Origin: Robertkochia aurantiaca
GTDB taxonomy: Bacteria > Bacteroidota > Bacteroidia > Flavobacteriales > Flavobacteriaceae
Assembly (NCBI RefSeq): GCF_020166495.1
Contig: NZ_JAINZS010000004.1
Coordinates: 434,001-498,000, forward strand
DNA length: 64,000 nt
Reading direction: 5' to 3'
Position 1 is the first letter of the stretch. Each line of letters begins with the position of its first letter. Shown piece by piece: positions 28,270 through 36,058 of the stretch. The translations under genes were made by a program, and so were the position numbers. The notes under the pieces are model-generated. The model had not been told where the DNA came from. It saw only the letters and a list, made by a program, of their open reading frames with translations, and made no database searches.

Positions 28270-30312
28270 ATGAAAAAACTTTGCCTGCTACTTCTTTTTG
28301 CCGGGTTCCTGACCTGTGCCTGGTCGCAACAAACCACCGATACCCTGTCTGCCGTAATTCTGGAATCTGAAAAGCTGGAACGCCCCAGGCAATTAGTGCC
28401 GATGGCAGAAATATCGACTGCTTCATTTCAGCGCTATAATCCGGCCGATCTGATCAACCCATTAAATGAAACCCCGGGTGTATATGTTTTTTCGGGAAGC
28501 TTAAACACCAACCGACTAACCATAAGAGGAATCGGGTCCCGCACCCCCTTTGGAACCAACAAAGTAAAGGCATACATCAACCAGATACCCGTTACTAACG
28601 GCGTAGGTGAAACCTCCTTTGGAATTTTCGATCCCGAAGCCCTGCGATCAATCGAGGTAATCAGGGGGCCGGCATCAACCGTTTACGGGGCTAATCTTGG
28701 CGGTACCCTTTTGTTAAACCCTTTTCTCCCCGCCAAAGGAAGTTCTTTTATCAGCAGCAGCCAGACACTTGGCTCTTTCGATCAATATAAACAAAACACC
28801 CAGGCAGGGATTTATGAGAATGATATGGCCATACTGTTTTCCTATGATCACCTGCAGCAACGCGGGTACAGAGATAACAACCGGTATAACCGAAACGGCT
28901 ACCTTCTCAATATCAGGAAATCATTCAGTGAAACCTTTAACCTGAAGCTGCTGATCAACCATATCGATTATTTTTCAGAAATACCCAGCTCATTAAACCG
29001 TGATGACTACCTGAATAACCCTACAAAGGCGGCAGACAACTGGGCGGCAGCTCAGGGATACGAAGATGATAACACCACCCTCGCAGGAATTACGGCTGAA
29101 ACACGAATCGCTCCACGACTACTGAATACCACCAGCCTGTTTATGACCTACAACGATCATTACGAACCCCGCCCTTTTAATATCCTGGATGAAACTACAC
29201 TGGGATCAGGATTCAGAACTCTTTGGCAATATGCGCTCTCCAACAGCTTACAAATCAATGCCGGTGCTGAATACCTGAAAGATCGTTATGAATGGAACAC
29301 CTATGAAAATCTTTTCGAAACAGATAACAATGAAGGAAGCGTACAAGGCTCTCTTCTGAGTCAAAACCGGGAGTACAGGAGGTTCTTCAATACCTTTGCA
29401 GAGCTCAAATGGGAGCTGGAACGCTTTAGAGTGCAAGCCGGTATCAATTACAACAACACCCTCTTTGAATTCAATGATCTCCAGTCAGCAGGGCCTGACT
29501 CAATGATCGAACGAGATTTCAGCGGGGTTTGGTCACCTAACCTTACCATCGCCTATCAGATCACCTCGCATCTCAGTCTGTTCGCCAATACAGCGCACGG
29601 TTACTCATACCCCAGTCTCGAAGAGACACTTAACCCGGAAGGCACCATCAATCCCGAGATCAAGCCCGAATCGGGATGGAATCATGAGATCGGCTTTACA
29701 CTGGAGGACTACGGATTCAACCTGAAGTCATCACTTTACTACATGAGAGTGAGCAACCTCCTGGTGGCAGAGCGCACGGCTGAAGATCAGTTCATAGGCC
29801 GTAATGCCGGAAAAACCGATCATGTCGGACTGGAATATTCACTTTTGAAAAGCCTTCTCTCACAACCGGGCTATAAGTTGGATGTCTTTATCAACGGGAG
29901 CCACAACTGGCACCGATTCAGCCAATTCGTCGACGATGGAAATGATTTTTCTGGCAATAACCTGACAGGGGTGCCTTCGTATGTTGTTGTTCCGGGCCTA
30001 ATGGCTAACCTGGCGAATCACTACTACCTAAATATAACCGGTCAGTTCGTAGGTGAGGTACCCATTACTGATGCCAATGATCTGTACAGCGAGTCATACG
30101 GCATCATCAATTTGAGGGGCGGTTATACCACTTCGGTGCTTGAGAATTTATCTATAGTTATAAACGGAGGCATCAATAATCTGTTTGACAAGAAATATGC
30201 CTCTTCCGTACTCATAAATGCCACAGGATTTTCAGGCGCTGCTCCCAGGTACTACTATCCCGGACTGCCGCTGAACTACTTCATCAACTTAAGACTTCGA
30301 TGGAACCTATAA
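28270..30312 (+). CDS. TonB-dependent receptor, siderophore type
   Basis: A 680-residue outer-membrane receptor that starts directly with the plug after a signal peptide (MKKLCLLLLFAGFLTCAWSQ), without a carboxypeptidase-like domain. DTLSAVIL may be the TonB box; LTIRGIGSRTPFGTNKVKAY, IEVIRGPASTVYGANLGGT and the barrel with NNLFDKKYASS and the final LRWNL are typical of iron-siderophore receptors. I take the ATG at 28270 since an upstream ATG (28255) adds only five residues ahead of the signal peptide. It is a single gene, so ligand assignment to iron is by architecture only. Confidence 0.9.
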   Translation: MKKLCLLLLFAGFLTCAWSQQTTDTLSAVILESEKLERPRQLVPMAEISTASFQRYNPADLINPLNETPGVYVFSGSLNTNRLTIRGIGSRTPFGTNKVKAYINQIPVTNGVGETSFGIFDPEALRSIEVIRGPASTVYGANLGGTLLLNPFLPAKGSSFISSSQTLGSFDQYKQNTQAGIYENDMAILFSYDHLQQRGYRDNNRYNRNGYLLNIRKSFSETFNLKLLINHIDYFSEIPSSLNRDDYLNNPTKAADNWAAAQGYEDDNTTLAGITAETRIAPRLLNTTSLFMTYNDHYEPRPFNILDETTLGSGFRTLWQYALSNSLQINAGAEYLKDRYEWNTYENLFETDNNEGSVQGSLLSQNREYRRFFNTFAELKWELERFRVQAGINYNNTLFEFNDLQSAGPDSMIERDFSGVWSPNLTIAYQITSHLSLFANTAHGYSYPSLEETLNPEGTINPEIKPESGWNHEIGFTLEDYGFNLKSSLYYMRVSNLLVAERTAEDQFIGRNAGKTDHVGLEYSLLKSLLSQPGYKLDVFINGSHNWHRFSQFVDDGNDFSGNNLTGVPSYVVVPGLMANLANHYYLNITGQFVGEVPITDANDLYSESYGIINLRGGYTTSVLENLSIVINGGINNLFDKKYASSVLINATGFSGAAPRYYYPGLPLNYFINLRLRWNL

Positions 30313-30340
30313 AAAAACCCCGGGGTAACCGGGGTTTCTG
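30311..30340. terminator. Terminator between the TonB receptor and glyS
   Basis: AAACCCCGG and CCGGGGTTT pair across a five-base loop. Seven A residues on the left make a strong U-tract for the minus-strand glyS transcript; on the plus strand the tail is only three T residues, so it may serve the receptor less well. Confidence 0.8.
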
Positions 30341-30353
30341 AATTTACTTTGAC

Positions 30354-31898
30354 TTACTGAATTCGCTTCAGCCAGCTGCTCATAGCTGTTTCTTCATCGA
30401 TTATTCCTTTCAGGTCTGAAATAGGAACCCTTTTCTGCTCCATACTGTCACGGTGTCTGATAGTAACCGTTTCATTATCCAGAGTTTCATGGTCTACAGT
30501 AATACAGAAAGGCGTACCTGCAGCATCCTGTCTTCTGTAACGCCTTCCCACGGCATCCTTTTCGTCGTAGTCAACGTTGAAATCCCATTTCAGTTCATCA
30601 AATATCTTTCTCGCTATCTCAGGAAGGCCGTCTTTCTTAACAAGCGGTAAAATGGCCGCCTTGTAAGGAGCCAGTACAGCCGGAAGCCTCAGTACCGTGC
30701 GGCTTGTGCCATTCTCCAGTTCTTCTTCCTGAAGAGCACTGGAAAATACAGCCAGAAACATACGGTCAAGACCAATAGACGTTTCGAGCACGTAAGGTAT
30801 ATAGCTCTTATTTTCTTCAGGATCGAAATATTGCAGCTTTTTCCCACTGAATCTCTCATGGCTGGCAAGATCGAAATCGGTACGGGAGTGGATCCCTTCC
30901 AGTTCTTTAAACCCAAAAGGAAAACGGAATTCGATATCAGAAGCAGCATCGGCATAATGAGCCAGCTTTTCATGATCGTGATAGCGGTAATTCTCCTTAT
31001 CGATTCCTAGTGACAAGTGCCATTTCATACGATGTTCCTTCCAGTACTCGTACCATTCCTGCTGAGTGCCCGGCTTGATAAAGAACTGCATCTCCATCTG
31101 TTCGAACTCCCGCATTCTGAAAATGAACTGACGCGCTACGATTTCATTTCTGAAGGCCTTACCTATCTGGGCGATACCGAAAGGAATTTTCATCCTCCCT
31201 GTTTTCTGCACATTGAGGTAATTCACAAAAATACCCTGGGCTGTTTCAGGCCTTAAATAAAGATCCATTGCCGACTCGGCGGTTGCTCCGAGCTTTGTAC
31301 CGAACATAAGGTTAAACTGCTTGACATCTGTCCAGTTTTTACTACCTGTATCAGGATCAGCAATACCCAACTCTTCGATGAGAGCCTTAACGTCTGCCAG
31401 ATCTTCCTTCTCTAGGGATCTTCCCAGTCGCTTTAAAATGGTATCGATCTCTTCCTGGTACCTGAGCACTCTTGGGTTGGTAGAGAGAAACTGCTCCTTG
31501 TCGAAATCAGCTCCGAAACGCTTTTCGGCCTTCTTCACTTCCTTTTCGATCTTAGCTTCGATCTTGGCTGCATGATCTTCTACCAAAACATCGGCCCTGT
31601 AACGCTTCTTGGAATCTTTGTTATCTATCAAAGGGTCATTAAAAGCATCAACGTGCCCTGATGCCTTCCATGTGGTAGGATGCATAAAGATCGCAGAATC
31701 AACGCCCACGATATTTTCATGCATTTGTACCATGGCCTTCCACCAGTATTCCTTGATATTTTTTTTCAGTTCAGCACCGTTCTGACCGTAGTCATAAACA
31801 GCGCTTAGACCATCATATATTTCACTTGAAGGAAAAATATACCCATACTCCTTGGCATGGGATATTACTTTCTTGAATGATTCTTGTTCGTTTGCCAT
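30354..31898 (-). CDS. glyS: Glycine-tRNA ligase (dimeric class II type)
   Basis: A 514-residue class II synthetase. GHVDAFNDPLIDNK is in the N-terminal active-site part, FRNEIVARQFIFRMREFEQ is motif 2 and SIGLDRMFLAVF is motif 3; the C-terminal anticodon domain begins with LAPYKAAILPLVKKDG. It is the alpha2 form, unrelated to the alpha2beta2 enzyme of E. coli, and sufficient on its own. A TAnnTTTG box ends four bases before the ATG. Confidence 0.97.
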   Translation of the reverse strand: MANEQESFKKVISHAKEYGYIFPSSEIYDGLSAVYDYGQNGAELKKNIKEYWWKAMVQMHENIVGVDSAIFMHPTTWKASGHVDAFNDPLIDNKDSKKRYRADVLVEDHAAKIEAKIEKEVKKAEKRFGADFDKEQFLSTNPRVLRYQEEIDTILKRLGRSLEKEDLADVKALIEELGIADPDTGSKNWTDVKQFNLMFGTKLGATAESAMDLYLRPETAQGIFVNYLNVQKTGRMKIPFGIAQIGKAFRNEIVARQFIFRMREFEQMEMQFFIKPGTQQEWYEYWKEHRMKWHLSLGIDKENYRYHDHEKLAHYADAASDIEFRFPFGFKELEGIHSRTDFDLASHERFSGKKLQYFDPEENKSYIPYVLETSIGLDRMFLAVFSSALQEEELENGTSRTVLRLPAVLAPYKAAILPLVKKDGLPEIARKIFDELKWDFNVDYDEKDAVGRRYRRQDAAGTPFCITVDHETLDNETVTIRHRDSMEQKRVPISDLKGIIDEETAMSSWLKRIQ

Positions 31899-31902
31899 GC
31901 CG

Positions 31903-31910
31903 CAAAAATA
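31903..31910 (-). promoter_or_regulatory. Probable glyS promoter, close to the start codon
   Basis: Minus strand reads TATTTTTG, an exact TAnnTTTG match, then CGGC and the glyS ATG. A transcript starting at the usual distance would be leaderless. Confidence 0.4.
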
Positions 31911-31933
31911 TGGTTTTTAACAAAAAAGGAATC

Positions 31934-32854
31934 CTATTTAAGGGTAAAAACTGAAGAAGCAATCAGGTTTTCACCATAAAAGAGATTAACGCGATATTCC
32001 CCGGCATCCTGCAGATCATCAACAATGATATAATCGCAGATACCCATAGGCTTATTCTCATAATCGACCACGATCTTTTTGCTGTAGATCAGCTTCTTAT
32101 TACCGATCATATTGAAATCCTTCTTACCCAGAATACGTTTTTTAGGGTCGATGAACTGAAGATAAAATTCTCTTTCTCCGGGTTTGATGAGGGTAGTGGG
32201 AGCAAGGTTGAAGCAAGCTCTGAGCCTTTCGGTTTTTGCAACCCGATCGGTCTCCAGGACTTTTCCGTTTGACCGAACCTTATAGGCTGTCCCCTCAAGA
32301 GAACTTACATTCAGCAGGTTTCCCCCCTTAACCCTGGCCGCCAGTTGTATATTCTCATTGATGAGTGAATCTGTAAACTGGGTAAGGTCTTCGTTCTCCG
32401 ACTTCAGGGCATTACTGTAGCGTTCGAGTTCAATATACCGGAGATTGGTGCTGTCGATCTCACGGCTCAGCAGGTAATTCTGCCTTTGAATACTGTCTGT
32501 TAACCGCTTCAATTGCTTATTCTCTTCTCTCATTGCAGCCAATTCCCTCCTGTATCGCCCCAATATCTGGTAATCGACCTCCATATGCTCTATAGAGTCA
32601 AGAAGCAGGGCAATGCGTCGTCTGCTGTAATCGATCTCTTCGATATGCGACTCGTTCTCCCTGGCAAGGGTCTCAAGATCGGTCTCGATCTCTTTAAGAT
32701 CTTCAACGATCATACCCTTGGCATTCTCCAAAAAGGATACCTTTTCTTCAGTCTCGATGTAGTTCAGATAGGAAAAAGCGGTCAGAGCGGCAATACAAAC
32801 CAGCAACACCCCTAAGATCAATTTCTGGCCTAACTGCTTTCTTTGTACACTCAT
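31934..32854 (-). CDS. Membrane-anchored coiled-coil protein of unknown function
   Basis: A 306-residue protein I cannot assign. One membrane segment lies at about residues 10-30 (LILGVLLVCIAALTAFSYL), a long heptad-rich coiled coil at about 35-170 with several DSI/DSL repeats (LLDSIEHM, LTDSIQRQ, FTDSLINE), and a beta-rich C-terminal domain at 175-306 (LRACFNLAPTTLIKPGEREF, YIIVDDLQDAGEYRVNLFYGENL). Similar proteins occur widely in flavobacteria and have been labelled as chromosome-partitioning by chance coiled-coil likeness, which I do not accept. It is probably an envelope protein with the C-terminal domain in the periplasm. It is divergent from the ComF-like gene. Confidence 0.7.
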   Translation of the reverse strand: MSVQRKQLGQKLILGVLLVCIAALTAFSYLNYIETEEKVSFLENAKGMIVEDLKEIETDLETLARENESHIEEIDYSRRRIALLLDSIEHMEVDYQILGRYRRELAAMREENKQLKRLTDSIQRQNYLLSREIDSTNLRYIELERYSNALKSENEDLTQFTDSLINENIQLAARVKGGNLLNVSSLEGTAYKVRSNGKVLETDRVAKTERLRACFNLAPTTLIKPGEREFYLQFIDPKKRILGKKDFNMIGNKKLIYSKKIVVDYENKPMGICDYIIVDDLQDAGEYRVNLFYGENLIASSVFTLK

Positions 32855-32874
32855 TAAAAAAATAAGTAGATTTG
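32843..32874 (+). promoter_or_regulatory. Promoter of the ComF-like gene
   Basis: TTG at 32843-32845 and TAGATTTG at 32867-32874 are separated by 21 bases, matching both elements of the Bacteroidota consensus (TTG at -33, TAnnTTTG at -7). The GTG start of the gene is 23 bases downstream. The -33 element lies inside the first codons of the divergent coiled-coil gene. Confidence 0.55.
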
Positions 32875-32897
32875 AGAGTAAGTTATTCCCTGACTCC

Positions 32898-33596
32898 GTG
32901 ATTGATTCGGTAAATATAATAAATGATCTTCAATATCTGTTTTTCCCTGATTGCTGTCTGGGTTGCGAAAAGATCATCACCAAAAAAGCCTACCCCCTTT
33001 GTGTGCATTGCCGGCATGAATTACCCCTTACCTCGTATAATCGTCTCACCGAAAACCATACAGATCGTATTCTCTACGGGAGGGTACGACTGAGGCACGC
33101 CTACTCCCTTTTGTGGTATCACAGAAACAGCCTGGTTCAGCGAATCATCCATCAAATAAAATACAGGCATCAGGAAGCAGCGGGAGCGTTTTTCGGACGG
33201 TGGATCGGCCACCAATTACTGGAATACCCGGAACTGACTTCTGTCGATATGGTCATACCCGTTCCTTTACACCCTGAAAAGAAACGCAAACGAGGGTATA
33301 ATCAGACCGAGAAGATGGCCTGGGCCATGGCTGAAGTATTGCAAGCAGAATTCAGGAAAGACATTCTGAAAAGAACCGCAGGCAAACGCACACAGACGAA
33401 AGTCAATCGCATCAACAGGAATTTCAATGAAGACAACCCTTTTATGGCCGAACCCCGCGTTGACCTGAGAGGAAAGCATATCCTGTTAACAGACGATGTG
33501 ATTACAACCGGAGCGACACTCGAATTCTGTGCCCATGCACTCGCTTCACATCCCGAAGTCACCCTGAGTATTGCGACCCTTGCAATTACTGCCTGA
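32898..33596 (+). CDS. ComF family phosphoribosyltransferase-like protein
   Basis: A 232-residue protein with a start at GTG 32898. An N-terminal zinc-binding region has four spaced cysteines (CCLGC and LCVHC, residues about 19-38), followed by a phosphoribosyltransferase fold with VIPVPLHPEKKRKRGYNQTE and the PRPP loop LLTDDVITTGATLE. In transforming bacteria ComF is needed for DNA uptake, binding single-stranded DNA; in other bacteria, including this one, the role is open, and salvage of purines has been suggested. It is alone behind its own promoter. Confidence 0.88.
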   Translation: MIDSVNIINDLQYLFFPDCCLGCEKIITKKAYPLCVHCRHELPLTSYNRLTENHTDRILYGRVRLRHAYSLLWYHRNSLVQRIIHQIKYRHQEAAGAFFGRWIGHQLLEYPELTSVDMVIPVPLHPEKKRKRGYNQTEKMAWAMAEVLQAEFRKDILKRTAGKRTQTKVNRINRNFNEDNPFMAEPRVDLRGKHILLTDDVITTGATLEFCAHALASHPEVTLSIATLAITA

Positions 33597-33647
33597 ATTG
33601 TGTTTCTGGAGAAAAATATCGTTATTTTGCAGCTCTAAATACATCTG

Positions 33648-35258
33648 ATGAATTACAGTCGAGCCATACGAATACTGGCTGCATTAATGCTTTTTATAGG
33701 GGTCACCAATTGTGCCAAGAGAGGAAACCCAACCGGCGGCCCGAAAGACGAAACTCCGCCTGAAATCATTTCAGCACGACCTGAAAATGGTTCAACGAAT
33801 TTTCAAGGGGATGAGTTTCGTATCAACTTTGACGAGTTCATCAAACTCCAGGACCTGCAGAAGAACCTGGTGGTATCACCTCCCCTTGCCTACCAGCCTA
33901 TCATCTATCCGCAAAGCGGTGCAGGTAAATATCTCAATGTTGAGATCATAGACACTCTGAAAGAAAATACCACCTATGTTTTTAATTTCGGACAAGCCAT
34001 CGTAGATAACAATGAGGGAAATCCCTACCCCTTCTTCACATATGTATTCTCGACTGGTGATTATATCGACTCTTTAACTCTCGAAGGGTTTGTATCTGAT
34101 GTACAACTGAAACAACCCGACCCTTATATTTCAGTGATGCTCTGGGAGATGGACTCGACTTACACAGATTCGGTCATTTATAAAAACCCGCCAAAATACA
34201 TCACTAACACCCTTGACAGTTCTGTCACTTTCAGGCTTACCAACTTAAAGGCCGGTCGGTATAAGATGATCGCACTGCTCGATGAAGCCAATAATTATGT
34301 TTTCGACCCGAAAACCGACAAGATCGGATTTGTAGAAGAGCCGATTACCCTTCCAAACGACACCCTTTATGAGATCGAATTGTTTATGGAAGAGACCGAA
34401 TTCAAGGCACTGCGACCTTCCCTGCTAAAAAAGAACAAGATTGCATTTGGCTACGAAGGAGACCCTGAAAAAATGGCTGTCAACATACTTTCAGAAGTCC
34501 CCGATGATTTCAGAAGTAAAACCATCAAAAGCATCAAGTCAGATTCGCTGTATTATTTCTTTACTCCTTTTGAGACCGACTCTCTTGTTTTTGAAGTATC
34601 ACGGGAAGTACCTGTCGACACTTTTACGGTACGAATCAGAGACCTCTATCCCGATTCATTGAATATCTCACAATACGAACAACAGAAGTTCGGAGTGAAC
34701 AATCCCTTCCAGCTCCACGCCAGTATACCTGTGATAAAGGTTGAAGACAGCCTTATCGGCCTGATCGACCAGGATTCAACACAACTGGAGTTCACTTATA
34801 CCCTTGACAGCCTGAAAAACCTGCTCATCTTCAACTGGAATAAGGAGCCTTCGCGTAAGTATAATATTTCGCTTAATCCGGGAGCCATCACAGATTTCTT
34901 TGGCAACACCAACGATTCACTCTCTTATCTTGTGAGCACCAAGAGTCTGGCTGACCTCGGAAGTATCACGGTTAACATCGGTAATGCAGATCAGTTCCCC
35001 CTGATACTGCAACTCACAGATGATAAAGGAGAGGTAAAGTATGAAGCGACCATTAGAGAAGAAAACCCGTCGCATTCTTTCAGAAACATTTCTCCGGGAA
35101 ATTATCTTATCAGGGTCATACACGACACCAATGGTAACGGGAAATGGGATACAGGAAGTTTTTTAGAAAACCGTCAACCTGAAAAGATCAGTTACATGGC
35201 ACAACCCGTCGAGTTGCGACCAAACTGGGAGATCGATCAGACCTTTACTTTAGAGTAA
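33648..35258 (+). CDS. Lipoprotein with bacterial Ig-like (Big_5) domain
   Basis: A 536-residue exported protein. The lipobox cysteine is at about residue 23 (GVTNCAKRG), followed by RGNPTGGPKDETPPEI; no acidic tract follows the cysteine, so it may face the periplasm. A Big_5 domain occupies about 37-135 (ARPENGSTNFQGDEFRINFD). The rest is beta-rich, ending in an RVIHDTNGNGKWDTGSF segment that recalls calcium-binding EF-like loops of SdrD-type folds. Function unknown; the family is common in flavobacteria. The stop overlaps the 3' end of the converging nitrilase gene by 14 bases. Confidence 0.8.
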   Translation: MNYSRAIRILAALMLFIGVTNCAKRGNPTGGPKDETPPEIISARPENGSTNFQGDEFRINFDEFIKLQDLQKNLVVSPPLAYQPIIYPQSGAGKYLNVEIIDTLKENTTYVFNFGQAIVDNNEGNPYPFFTYVFSTGDYIDSLTLEGFVSDVQLKQPDPYISVMLWEMDSTYTDSVIYKNPPKYITNTLDSSVTFRLTNLKAGRYKMIALLDEANNYVFDPKTDKIGFVEEPITLPNDTLYEIELFMEETEFKALRPSLLKKNKIAFGYEGDPEKMAVNILSEVPDDFRSKTIKSIKSDSLYYFFTPFETDSLVFEVSREVPVDTFTVRIRDLYPDSLNISQYEQQKFGVNNPFQLHASIPVIKVEDSLIGLIDQDSTQLEFTYTLDSLKNLLIFNWNKEPSRKYNISLNPGAITDFFGNTNDSLSYLVSTKSLADLGSITVNIGNADQFPLILQLTDDKGEVKYEATIREENPSHSFRNISPGNYLIRVIHDTNGNGKWDTGSFLENRQPEKISYMAQPVELRPNWEIDQTFTLE

Positions 35259-36033
35259 ATTCATCGCGATCATTAAGGAATCGCAATTTCTTTCGTGTTT
35301 TCATCATTTTCTCATGATCGAGAGTTACCCTGAAAACACCCTCCTGCTCTGTATAAACCAGTGCATTTCCAAGCGGATCAATAGCGGCAGAATGCCCGGT
35401 ATACAAATGTTTGTTGGGATCTTTTCCAATACGATTTACACCCACACAATACGCCATGTTCTCAATGGCACGAGCTCTTAGCAGGATATCCCAAGCCTGT
35501 ACTCTCTTATCCGGCCAATTAGCCACATAGATACAGAGATCATAATCACAGGTGTTTCTTGACCATACCGGAAATCTCAGGTCATAACACACTTGTGGTA
35601 ATATCTTCCACCCTCTGAGTTCGAGGACATTGTTGGATGCTCCGGGTTCATATACCTTTTCCTCACCAGCAAGGGTAAAAAGATGTTTTTTATCATAATA
35701 ACCTCTGATCCCCTCTTCCTCGACCATTAAAAATCGATTGTAATACTTGCTATCTTCGGTGATTACCAGGCTTCCTGCTATAGCCATATCATAATCAGCA
35801 GCCATCCTGATAAGCCACTGTACTGTTTCGCCATCCATCTCTTCAGCCACCTCAGCAGGACTCATCGTAAAACCCGATGCAAACATCTCAGGTAATATCA
35901 ACAGGTCAACAGAAGCCCCTTTCAGATCGGCATTTTCCATTAAAGCTTCTATATGATCGCGGTTGGTTTTTGCATCATGCCATTCCAAAGAGGTCTGAAG
36001 CAAAGCCACTTCCAGGGTTTTATTCATATTCAT
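35245..36033 (-). CDS. Nitrilase-superfamily amidase (omega-amidase-like)
   Basis: A carbon-nitrogen hydrolase of about 262 residues. The Glu-Lys-Cys triad is seen in LILPEMFASGF, YDKKHLFTLAGE and LPQVCYDLRFPVW. The latter two match the YafV/omega-amidase group that hydrolyses 2-oxoglutaramate or 2-oxosuccinamate, which is metabolite repair linked to transaminases. The frame opens to an ATG at 36078, but this would run 20 bases into the upstream gene and adds a non-conserved leader; ATG 36033 or 36027 puts the conserved strand VALLQTSLEW near the N-terminus. Confidence 0.88.
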   Translation of the reverse strand: MNMNKTLEVALLQTSLEWHDAKTNRDHIEALMENADLKGASVDLLILPEMFASGFTMSPAEVAEEMDGETVQWLIRMAADYDMAIAGSLVITEDSKYYNRFLMVEEEGIRGYYDKKHLFTLAGEEKVYEPGASNNVLELRGWKILPQVCYDLRFPVWSRNTCDYDLCIYVANWPDKRVQAWDILLRARAIENMAYCVGVNRIGKDPNKHLYTGHSAAIDPLGNALVYTEQEGVFRVTLDHEKMMKTRKKLRFLNDRDEFTLK

Positions 36034-36058
36034 TTTATTTCGCTTAAAGATAAGCAAA

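Noticed and set aside
31934-32854. Chromosome partitioning (ParA-like) function for the coiled-coil protein
   Set aside because: There is no Walker motif; the likeness is only coiled-coil composition.
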